Made by a program: the position numbers and the translations under genes. A stretch of 64,000 nucleotides of DNA from Stratiolaelaps scimitus (Eukaryota; Arthropoda; Arachnida; Mesostigmata; Laelapidae), in contig JABWDB010000001.1 of the NCBI GenBank assembly GCA_019614645.1, forward strand, positions 20,439,501 to 20,503,500. Reading direction: 5' to 3'. The notes under the pieces are model-generated. The model worked only from the letters and a program-made list of their open reading frames with translations. It did no database searches and was not told the DNA's origin. Shown here one piece after another: positions 51,318 to 61,044 of this stretch; position 1 is the stretch's first letter, and each line of letters opens with the position of its first letter.

Positions 51318-52056
51318 GAGGATGCGGAATCGCAGCGTAAATATCAGTCGGCTTGCTGGCACCGCTCTGCGTCCAACATCGGTGGAGGCGTAGCCCCAGC
51401 AGCCGCGCCAGCAATACCAGCACAGGCTCGTGTTCAAGCACAACAACAACAGCAGCAGCAGCAGCAGCTACCACAAGGTCAAGCCCTCGATCACAGCCAT
51501 ATGAGTTCCGCTATCATAGCGGCAGGCTTGTTAGCTTATTGTCGGCGGTGAACCACCGTTGGTGTCGCCGCTGTCGCTTCCTAACCACTGTGACAGCTGG
51601 CGTCCGGGGTCAGCGGCACTCTCTGTCGTCCGGCGGGAGCAAAGAAGGAAGGCCTACACGAGGAGCTAGGTGGTAGGAGCAGCTAGACATCGTTGTATCG
51701 CCATCACATTAGAACTGTGCAGCGTCTTGTCTAGGAGGGAAGACACGAGTAGATATCGTCGCACGCATGCAACCCCCAGCATCGGGCGAATAACGTGGTG
51801 CAGCGGAAAGCAGGAGGGCTGCCGTCGCCACTGTACGAGACGTCTAAGCCATCCTGTCACCGCTGCAATAGACAGTGGTAGTGGTGGTGGTGGTGGTCCT
51901 GTCCGTGGTGGTGGTGGTTGTGGTGGTGATCGTGGCTTGGCGGGTCAGCGAAAGGAGCTGCCGCAGCCTTAGCTTCGGCGGTGGCTGCCCTGCTGCGGTT
52001 AACGGTGGAGGCTTGCCGCCGTTTCCGGTTCCCGCTGCCGGCTGTCGGTCGTCAAG
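51318..52056 (+). other. Probable 5' UTR of the GALNT10-like gene
   Basis: A polypyrimidine-poor but plausible acceptor, ATCATATTGCAG, ends at 51317. From there to the start codon the DNA is GC-rich with CAA/CAG triplets (about 51440-51470) and GGT repeats (51876-51930). No in-frame upstream start extends the protein. The extent of the untranslated exon is inferred. Confidence 0.4.
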
Positions 52057-52260
52057 ATGCGCCGCAATCCCCGACGCGTGCTCAAACTCGCGGCGGGAGC
52101 CGTCTCGCTCATACTGTTAACGGTCTTCATCACCAAGGGCATCGACAGCGAGCAGGGTGGTCCGTATGTCATCCAGGACAGTGCCGGTGACTCCGTCTAT
52201 AGGCAGCTGCAGCAAGATGCCGCCAACAACAACAACAACATCATTAACAACGTTAACGCG
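52057..52260 (+). CDS. GALNT10: GALNT10-like exon 1 (cytosolic tail, membrane anchor, stem)
   Basis: [16 protein letters not shown] starts a basic tail and a hydrophobic anchor typical of Golgi type II enzymes. The end is Asn-rich (AAC triplets at 52225-52258). The donor is GTAAGT, phase 0. Intron 1 (52261-54443, 2183 bp) is the longest in the gene. Confidence 0.92.
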
Positions 52261-55200
52261 GTAAGTCTCTTGTTTTGTACACTGCTATAATAACATGTTG
52301 GGTCTGGTCGTTGCCCAGTACGGATATGGACAGCCGCCGTTACGATTTCCTAATTGCTACTCGTTGCTGATTGATGAGCGGCTCGGTGGACTTGAAACGC
52401 CTGAATATGCTCTCGACTTGGCTGGCATCGCCTCGAGTTCTCGTCCCTACCTCCTTTTTTTTGTTCAGTGATGTCTTATTTGTATTATTTTTACGTTTCG
52501 CACGATGTTCGCATAGTAGATTGTTCCTCTATCATCGCGAGAATCGTGGATCCCCTCAACACTGACGTCCCGCATCCTTATCCATCCCACCCACCTACAA
52601 CCGGGGCCTTTGTCGAGGAGATTTACTCGACTACGTGTTTGTCGCGAAACGTCGTCAATTGCAAATAGCAGACGCACTCTACGCCGCCTCTAATGATTTC
52701 TCTTTTCCTGTGTCTCTAAAACACTAACAACGGCGGTAGCGCGCGTGCACATGCCATCTCCTTCCTTTCTATCCGTGATTTTAGTCGGGAAGAAGGCGCA
52801 AAGGTTCCATCTCGCTGAACTGTTACCTTTGTTCAGTGCGCTATGTGGCTGGGAGAGAATGAACTGCAACTGCAACATTCATTGCTGTCATCATTGTGAC
52901 GTCCTCGCAAGGGAATACCTTTGTCACCACTTTGTCCGTTTCCATAGTGTGTATTGTAGAATATATGGCACGCATCTCTGGCACAGACTGAGCAGACGTT
53001 GTCGCCCAGCGCCTCGATAAAGTTACGCTGGAGCGGTTCCTCTAAGCAGCCAGACATCGTGGTCGTGGTCATGTTAGTGTTTCTCCTGCAGCGCCTCTGT
53101 GTGTGTACAGGGTGCTCGGAAACCCGTGTGGCTGCGTTTGTTATTAAAAGGTTCAGAATCGACATGAAGATGTGCAATATGTAGTGTTCAAAAAGTAAGG
53201 GAACATTCGAAGGACTTTTGAACGATTGTTGTGTGTTCCTTTTCGAATACGGTACATGGTGCGACTTTCGTGAACACCAAAGGTCTACGCGACTTGGCTA
53301 TCACCCTGTATATATTGCATAAGTATGTGTATCTATGCGTTGAAGGCCGCGCGGGACAAATACACAACAGGCTCACAGACAGATACACAGCAACAAGAGG
53401 AAGGGTGTTTTGTTGTTACTTCAGCCACCCCCAGCCTACGTGTAGTGGGTGGCAGACTTCTTCCCTCTCCTCCTCCTTCTCGTCCTCCTGTGACTCCTTT
53501 GTTTGTTTATCTGTCTGTCTATCCGTCAGCATGTCTGCCTCTATGTCCATCCGGCAGCCATCAGTCTGCTCGCGTATCTTTGAATCCTCCTCCTAACTCT
53601 CTGTACCAATCTCTCAGCCACCGCAGCTAGCTCTCTAGCTCGTTGGCCCTTTGTTTTTATCGCTTGCCCCTCTCATTCGTGTGTCCGATTTGTTATTCAT
53701 AGCTATCCTGTGAGTGCCGTTCTGTGGTGATGGCGGGTAGACAGGCAACCAGGTGCTACAGCATTACTATAGCTGAAAACGGCATCGCATCTGCTGTGGA
53801 CCATGTGCTGTGTCTGCATATCATACTGATATACAGAAGCATCCACTCACCCGGCAAGCGAGCGGCAGGTGCTCTTTGTATGGCTCCTGCTCCTTCGGCT
53901 AGGCCACCATTGGAGGCTGGCCCGACGCAGCTGCTTACCCTTATGGCAGCCACTTCTGTGGCCGTCAGCCGCCGTTGGCCCGTTGTCGTTCGCATCGCTC
54001 GGCAGCTAAAGGTCGACAGGCGATCGGCTGGGGACACTGTGTTCCCGTTTCTATCCTGTTCAGGGATTTTTTGCTATGTGCGGATATGCCTCCTGGGAAT
54101 ACGATCGCAGGAATATGTACCATAGGTGTTCCAACATCCGTATCGCATGTAGATATGTCGTTGACATACGCGGTTATACGACCGAAATCCTGCTATCCAT
54201 ATAGAATTCATGGTGTAAGGTCTCGAGGATCATGACAATATACATAAAGATTATGGAGGGTAGAGGTAGGTAAAATTTGGGCAACATTTGTAGTTTGTTT
54301 CAAGAACGGTCGTATGTATTTCATCCTGCTATGTAGCTCTGTTGTAACATAGACAAGCGGCTATTAGTGAATAATATTAATGCCTTTGGATAATGAACAC
54401 GCCGCCGAAATCCTGTCTAACGTACCAAATGTGCTTCTTCCAGGGTAATCCGGTGTTAGCTGCAGTACAGTCAAATGCGGGGCCGCCCTTACAGGTGGAT
54501 GGTAACGGACGCGCTGACTGGCACGATTACGCACAGGCGGTTGCTGATGCTGCGGCACGTGGCCCAGGAGAACAGGGTTTGGCCGTCGAACTTCCGAAGG
54601 ACCCGGAAACCGAGAAGCGCAAGGAGCGACTTTACAAGGCAAGCAGTGGCAATTCGCTGAGCAAGATCCTGATCATACTTAAGAGTGGAAGTTATCTAAC
54701 CATTTAGTACGAAATCAGTAGCAGCTGACCTTTTACGGTATTCAGAAATGAGCAGATTCTGGACGTAGCTGATCAAGTCTACATAATAATAATAATAATA
54801 TCAAAATTGTCTCAGACAGTAGGACACATGCAGCACTCAAGACAGGTAGTATCAATGACACTTACTGATACATGACACTGTGAAACAATATTTAAAATAG
54901 ATAGACGAATTCCTATTCAAATAGAGTAATAATCGTTAGATTCTCGTTTTCAAAAGGTGAACGGTTTCAACGCCGCCGCATCAGATATCATCAGGCTAAA
55001 CAGGAGCGTGCCGGACATTCGACACCCTGGGTAAGGATCAGTTCCGTTTCGTTCGTGTCCACAAATATATGAGATTTCTCCCTTCCACATTATGCTCAAC
55101 GCCTCTTCTTCGTCGTCAGTTCCCCTTATGTCATCCTCGAGTTGGCATTATCCTCCGACTGTGTTCGTTATCGAGCGAAGGAGGCCACCACGTCTTCGAC

Positions 55201-58200
55201 GTCGCCGCTCTCGTTCCTTGGGGTCTTTTGCTCTGCAGAGAATTGCTTTAGCAAAAGCGGCAGTAGCAGAGACAGCCGAGCAATGTCGATGAAATGGAAT
55301 GGTGCTGCCCTGCGCTAACTAAGCTGTTGATCCTCCGAACGCACGACGGTGCGAGCCGAATTAAGAGGGGGATTAGAGTGCCGCCGTGGGGCTTCTTCAG
55401 AGGGCGCTGGAGGAGCTTTTACGGGATAGGGGGGGGCCTTCGGGGGTCGGGAGGCTTCGGGATAGAGCCCACAAGCGAACGGACGGGAGGGCAGATACCA
55501 AAAGCGAAGTTAGCCAGAGCGCCGCAGTGGTTGAGCAGCAGCCGTAGCCGCTTATCTTTGTGCTCGTTTCCTCTAACTCGTTTCCTTTTGGGATCTCTTG
55601 AATACTTCTTCGCGTTGATCGCGCGGCGCTCCGAACTCGGCGACGGGCCTGTCTGCGATTGCAGTTGTGCGAAGAAACGCTATCTCGCGCAGCTACCAAC
55701 CGTAAGCATCGTGATTCCGTTCCACAACGAGCATACATCCACGCTGCTGCGGACGGTGACAAGCGTCGTTAATCGTTCGCCGCGCCACTTGATCAAGGAA
55801 GTCATCCTCGTCGACGATTTCAGCACTAAACCTGAACTCGGTAAGTGAATGATGGTTATTCAGATATACACGTATCTTTGTTTTTATGCGCGTTTAATGT
55901 TCGTGATGGGCAAATGAGTAAATCGGGTAAGCTTCAACGGTAATCGATCTGGTAGCTCGATGATGGCTCGAAATTGACTTCTTATATTGTCTTATATAAC
56001 TGTGTGAAGTATGAAGCTCACTCGCTTCGAAATTCGAGTAGAGACCTGTTCGATGCAGCCAAATTAATAAAACATTGATCTCCGATTGGGCATTCGAAGA
56101 GGGAGGTGCGCTCCATTTTTTCTAGGTCGCTGGTGACACATCTTGGAGAGGCGGTAGTGAGTTACTCTTATCTATTCGTCTTTCCTCTGACGGTCGGCAA
56201 CACTCGCAATTCTTATTAGCTCTCGTTTTTTGCAATACATATACACCGTTATCAGTTGCTGTTCGTAGCTGTTATAGAAGCGATTAGCTGACCGAAGCCA
56301 AACTGACCGACTCGTCGTCAAAAGGATCTCCCTTGGATACACTATTCAGAAGTAGAGGGGCATTTGACCTTTCAAACGACCGCCGACACCACCGCCGTTG
56401 TGGGTCGTCTCTCGTACACTTCGTCTATCCTACGCAGACAGAACCCATACAGGATAGAAGGTCCACGGAGTCTACGCTTGCAGGGCTATTTTTATGGCCT
56501 GTGCAAGCCGAGTGGCCGACGCCGAACGGTGGTTAAGGGGACGAAAATTCGCTGCTGTCGGAGCATTTGCCATCATTGGGGTAAAAGCTTTTGAGGTTCT
56601 AAGGTCCAGACGACCGGTGAGCTATAGAACTAGGGAGGCAGAGCGCCGTAGGTAGTGAATGTCTTATGCGGGGAACTTGTGCAGCAATCAGCTCTCCTTT
56701 GCACTACCGGGAGAGGCCGCTGTGCCGGAAGGCTGCTGTGTCTGCGTGTTGAGCTACGGAGTCGAGCCGGCAGGCCAACCACTGTCAAAGTAAGGATCGC
56801 GCGCAAAAGAAGTTCATAGGAAGTTCATTGGCCACGGGCGTGTCTCCCGGAAACCTGGCAGTGTTGGCACTGCGTTCCAGATATCTATTTGGGTAAAAAA
56901 ATAACTGTGCACAGATATAACGAGGACCAAATATTGGAGGAACAAGTAAAGGTGAATGGTACTGATATGCGTGTTCGGCTAACCACTCTCACCGCCCAGC
57001 GCTCTGCTTGCGTCATTGGTAGCATACAAGGGTGGATAAAGGACATTTGGATGATACAGACGGTACACGTTGTGTTTTTGTTTACTGAAAGCCGCGAAGT
57101 TGCATCACGTCCACCTGATGTCGTTTCTCAACCTCTATGTACTTGCAGCTAATTGTGACGTTCATTTATTTCATGGTGAATGAGTTTGATTGATTATATA
57201 TTTTGCGGCTTCACGGAAATAACCAGCCGCAGGCGCGCATTCGGAAAATATGAACTCGATACGCCTGTGTCTATATTGGTGATTATGATCATTGTTTGCC
57301 GTTAAAATTTCAGGCCGTGCGTTGGAGGATGCGACTGCGTCACAGTTCGGCAAAGTGGTTCGCATTCTACGCGCTAGCAAACGCGAAGGCCTTATTCGGG
57401 CGCGCTTGATGGGAGCTCGGGCCGCCGTAGGCGAAGTACTGATATTCCTAGATTCACACACCGAGGCGAACGTCAACTGGCTACCACCGCTACTTGGTCA
57501 GTGAGCGAATTTATTTCTACTTGCGTTGCGTTTCTACTTGCGCTGTTGTTTCATGGCGGTGGCGGCATAAGAGAATCTCATTTGACTGATTGAGTGATAA
57601 CACTCTCGATTCTGACGTTTATACTTAAGTGTTTCTGTTCTATTTGTTTCTACTGTTTAGAGCCGATTGCGGAAAATCGCCGGACAGTCGTCTGCCCGTT
57701 TATTGATGTTGTCGATTACGAGACGTTCGCGTATCGGGCTCAGGACGAAGGAGCGCGCGGCGCTTTCGACTGGGAGCTGTACTATAAGCGACTTGCTCTT
57801 CTTCCGTCAGATCGGGAGCGGCCGACAGAGCCGTTCGAGAGTCCTGTCATGGCCGGGGGCCTGTTTGCCATAAACAGGGAATACTTCTGGGAACTTGGTA
57901 TGTACCTGCGTAATAATGTTATTGACATTCGGATAATATCGTGCATGTACCTAGCTTCCGGCAATATACAGATGCCGCGAACACCGTCGCTAGTCGAGAA
58001 CGATGAAACACTATATCAGGCAAGTAGCCTTCTGCTTAGATGGCCAAGTCTATCTACCAACACCCAGACAACTATTGGCGAATCTTTTTCGAAGCTGTTA
58101 TAAAAGTACAACTCAAGTTACCTACTTATTAGGACATATTGTGCCTGCTTTCCGATTGACAGTACTATTTCGAATAGTTGCGATTTGTTCTCAAAGATTA

Positions 58201-59534
58201 CGACGAAAAAGTGGCAGGAGTGAGTTGTGCAAATCAACGAGGATAGCTGCTGGTACAGTTGTGTCGCGATGTTTCAATGGCACACTTTTGGTGATTGATC
58301 CTACGTTAGGTGGATACGATGAAGGCCTGGACGTTTGGGGAGGTGAGCAGTACGAGCTATCGTTTAAAATTTGGCAGTGTGGCGGTAGAATGCTGGACGC
58401 ACCGTGCTCCCGTGTCGGACACATCTATCGAAAGTTCGCCCCATTCCCGAATCCCGGTATTGGCGATTTTGTTGGAAGGGTGAGTCTGGCTAGATCATTG
58501 CCGATTGGCGTTGTGTGTCACGTTGAAGTTTGATTCTAAAAAGTTAGAACGGCGATGGTGCTTTAATAGGATCTACATTTATCGAAAGGTAGCTAATATT
58601 GTTTTATAGAATGGAGTTGCGTTCGACTCTTAGAAGGCAGAAGTGAATTTCTGTGCATTAACGTGCAATACACGAAACATAGCAAATACATTAAAATTGT
58701 TAATATATAAACATACCTTTGCGCTATGTCGAAGCTTTCAATTCCAGCTTAGTTTTCACTGGGTTTAAAATAATGTATCTATTTTGTGTGCGAGATCGAT
58801 TAAATTTGTGAATTTCATTAGAGCACACACAGCGCCCCAAGAAGACATATGCTTGTCTAATATCTTCGAGCCTATCTTTTTTCACAGAATTATCGTCGTG
58901 TCGCTGAAGCATGGATGGATGAGTACAAGGAGTACCTTTATCAACGACGTCCACACTATCGCAACCTCGAGTTCGGCGACATCTCCAAGCAGAAGGCTTT
59001 GCGGAAACGGCTCAACTGTAAGCCATTCAAGTGGTTCATGGAGAAGGTCGCGTTCGATCAGCCTCTTAAGTACCCGCCCGTTGAGCCCCCCGACTTCGCA
59101 TGGGGCTCGGTGCGTAACGCGGCAGCGGACAAGTGCCTCGATAGCAAGTTCCGTGGACAGGGGAAGTTTGGGTTGGATGAGTGTCTTAGCTCAAAGGGTG
59201 GCAGCTCAGGAGAACAGAACTTCGTGCTGACCTGGCACCGAGATCTACGTCCTGCGAAACGGAGCGTCTGTTTAGATGTATCATCTGGGGAGAAGCGTGC
59301 CCCCGTCGTCCTTTGGCCTTGCCACGGAATGCAGGGCAACCAACTCTTCAAATATAATTTAGTGAGTGTCCTGGACCGAACATAATCGCATGTAGATAGA
59401 TGGAAGTGTGATTGGGTCATTGAGCTAGCTACACTTGGCTAATACTTAGTGTTTTTTTATTGTTAGCAGACTATTACGCTAGACTAATAGAGTGGGAGCT
59501 TTTGCAGGAAGATTGAAATTATTTTACTGTATGT

Positions 59535-59580
<46 letters not shown>

Positions 59581-60267
59581 AGTGTACGTTTATGGAATTA
59601 CAATGCATCGAAAAATTATGATTACTAGAACTGAATTATGGGTTCGGCGCGGCTGAACTCTAGCCGCACGGCTCTGACTTACTGGGACACTAATCTAATC
59701 GGCTAAGCTACCGCACTGCACTTTTCATCCTTGGGTCTACATATACCTTGTTCTACCAAAATCTACTACCCAATTTCTCCTCCATCATCATAAAAATGTT
59801 TTTTTTTCAATTCAATTCATTGTTTATTCAAGTGGCACTGCAGCGAGTCGTACATTTAGTGACAGTAGTGATTGGGAAATAGAGGTCGTTTTGAATAACC
59901 GCTTTGAATAATCTTGTACGCAACAAGTGCAATGTGGACAGTGTACATGTTACAGCTTAAACTGAACACAATGTTTTGAATGATTTCCGATTTCACTGAC
60001 ACAATCGAGTGCTCTGATTTGGAGTAAACCTCAATTATTTTCCCTTGGAGTCCCCATACCCTAATCGGTGGCATGTTTGGCCTCATGTTTAGCTTGCACA
60101 AGGTTGGAAGGATATGTATTATAGAACGGGTCTCTCATAATTATTCCGGAAAGCAGACTGAGTTATAACCTCACAAGTGACGGATAACTGTTTGGCCCAC
60201 ATTGAACCAATGCGTCCAGAGTTAATTAAATTATAAAGGCAACTTGCGGTAGGGGCTAGAATTATTG

Positions 60268-60338
<71 letters not shown>

Positions 60339-61044
60339 GTAAAATTGCATTGCCTTTTATTATCCCGGATCTGATGTCTGTGCATGCTCCGAGTAAAAAT
60401 AGCTCTCTGACGAGAATCCGAGTATTAGCATCGATTTTGGATCACTTGTCGCGGACTTCACTATCATAGCCTTGTACATTTTTGAATTCTTCGATTTTAT
60501 GATCGGACGCAGCTTGAAACACTTGAATGTGCCCGTTGTGGACAATATTCGGCGCTGCCATTATTATTATTTTTATTATTATTATATAATAGTATAACAA
60601 CTATTTTTGCTATTCAGCATCAAAAGGTTACTTGTATCATGTAAGCGTACCGTACATCAAAAATACCTACTGATTACGGTGCTAACTATTATCGTTTAGT
60701 GGCTGTTGCCGTAGATTCCGGTAGATCCACTTGATGAATTGGATCTAGGACAAAAGCTACTGATTAACGTGTAGAACGGAAGGTAGAACCTTTCATTAAG
60801 ATCAATTCTCATGGAACGATTGGTGGGTAAGTGATTCGCACTAATTTCGATTATATTAAAAATTCTTTTTTGATGATTTCGTTTTTCACAGGAAACAAAA
60901 CAGCTGCATCATCCAATAACCGCTCAGTGTCTTGACGCTGATCCTGGAAATAGCGAAATCTTTATGAATCCATGCGACGCTACGCTAAAAACTCAACAGT
61001 GGCTTTTCGACCACGTCAACTCGACGGCGATCATGAACGATTAA
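52057..61044 (+). CDS. GALNT10: Polypeptide N-acetylgalactosaminyltransferase, GALNT10-like, complete nine-exon gene
   Basis: Joined from 52057-52260, 54444-54638, 54957-55030, 55665-55840, 57314-57496, 57661-57897, 58310-58479, 58888-59361 and 60892-61044 (1866 nt, 621 aa); all junctions keep frame. A type II anchor lies at residues 9-26, then a stem with an Asn run. The GT-A domain follows: [10 protein letters not shown] (171-180), the D263-S264-H265 metal site, [17 protein letters not shown] (366-382) and metal ligand H394. A ricin-type lectin domain spans about 485-615, with CLD motifs at 496, 541 and 584 and a terminal QQW. Family role: transfers GalNAc from UDP-GalNAc to Ser/Thr, starting mucin-type O-glycans in the Golgi. 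EQYE in the WGGE motif, QRRPHYR and [12 protein letters not shown] point to the GALNT10 branch, which often prefers pre-glycosylated substrates; subfamily from memory. Confidence 0.96.
53100..53230. repeat. Possible transposon-end remnants in GALNT intron 1
   Basis: TACAGGGTGCTCGGAAACC near 53107 and GTGTTCAAAAAGTAAGGGAA near 53182 are phrases typical of terminal repeats of Tc1/mariner-type elements. No transposase or matching second end is visible. Confidence 0.25.
54444..54638 (+). CDS. GALNT10: GALNT10-like exon 2 (stem), GC donor
   Basis: The acceptor is GCTTCTTCCAG. The exon codes the stem and the start of the conserved KRKERLYK segment. It ends TACAAG|GCAAGC: the only donor giving the correct continuation to [12 protein letters not shown] is a GC donor, so intron 2 (54639-54956, 318 bp) is GC-AG. 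Confidence 0.9.
54957..55030 (+). CDS. GALNT10: GALNT10-like exon 3 (NGFN...RSVPDIRHP block)
   Basis: A 74-nt exon coding [19 protein letters not shown] and DIRHP, the family's conserved segment just before the catalytic domain. The acceptor is TTTCAAAAG; the donor is GTAAGG, phase 2. Intron 3 (55031-55664) is 634 bp. Confidence 0.93.
55665..55840 (+). CDS. GALNT10: GALNT10-like exon 4 (start of GT-A fold)
   Basis: The acceptor GATTGCAG precedes [19 protein letters not shown] and ends [14 protein letters not shown], the UDP-binding first half of the fold. The donor is GTAAGT, phase 1. The longer open frame upstream (from 55294) is intron. Confidence 0.95.
57314..57496 (+). CDS. GALNT10: GALNT10-like exon 5 (DSH motif)
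   Basis: The acceptor ATTTCAG precedes [33 protein letters not shown] and [18 protein letters not shown]263 and H265 form the DXH metal-binding site. The donor is GTCAGT, phase 1, chosen because the joined codon reads Glu of the conserved [11 protein letters not shown]. Confidence 0.96.
57661..57897 (+). CDS. GALNT10: GALNT10-like exon 6 ([16 protein letters not shown] block)
   Basis: The acceptor is TACTGTTTAG. It codes [26 protein letters not shown] and [19 protein letters not shown], highly conserved in the catalytic core. Intron 5 before it is only 164 bp. The donor is GTATGT; the frame stays open for some 200 bases into intron 6 without family similarity. Confidence 0.96.
58310..58479 (+). 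CDS. GALNT10: GALNT10-like exon 7 (Gal/GalNAc-T motif)
   Basis: The acceptor is TACGTTAG. It codes [18 protein letters not shown] followed by KIWQCGG, then CSRVGHIYR with metal ligand H394. The donor is GTGAGT, phase 0. Introns 6 and 7 are 412 and 408 bp. Confidence 0.96.
58888..59361 (+). CDS. GALNT10: GALNT10-like exon 8 (end of catalytic domain, lectin alpha and beta repeats)
   Basis: The acceptor is [27 protein letters not shown] closes the catalytic domain and [10 protein letters not shown] links to the lectin domain. Two ricin-type repeats follow (KCLDS... FVLTW and VCLDV... NQLFKY). The donor is GTGAGT, phase 0. Intron 8 (59362-60891, 1530 bp) contains TA repeats and a tRNA-like segment. 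Confidence 0.95.
59539..59577. repeat. TA microsatellite in GALNT intron 8
   Basis: (TA)n of about 39 bases. Confidence 0.93.
59641..59715 (-). repeat. tRNA-like segment, probable SINE head, in GALNT intron 8
   Basis: On the minus strand GCGGTAGCTTAGCCGATTAG matches a tRNA 5' region with A box, and GAGTTCAGCCGCGCC sits at B-box distance as a degenerate GGTTCGANTCC. The pattern fits a decayed tRNA-derived SINE inserted antisense to the gene. Confidence 0.4.
60271..60335. repeat. TA microsatellite, 65 bp, in GALNT intron 8
   Basis: (AT)n interrupted once by ATAAAT near 60301-60306. It is the longest simple repeat in the window. Confidence 0.95.
60892..61044 (+). CDS. GALNT10: GALNT10-like exon 9 (lectin gamma repeat, stop)
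   Basis: The acceptor is GTTTTTCACAG. It codes [19 protein letters not shown], then [19 protein letters not shown] and ends STAIMND, TAA at 61042-61044. The exon was recognised by reading through splice sites rather than from a long open frame. Confidence 0.94.
   Translation, partial: ETKQLHHPITAQCLDADPGNSEIFMNPCDATLKTQQWLFDHVNSTAIMND

Noticed and set aside
55294..55664. Upstream extension of the frame through GALNT exon 4
   Set aside because: A strong acceptor at 55664 and the conserved RHPG-C junction show that the upstream part is intron.
57898..58103. Open continuation of GALNT exon 6 into intron 6
   Set aside because: It has no family similarity. The donor GTATGT and the exact GGYDEGLD continuation in exon 7 support splicing.
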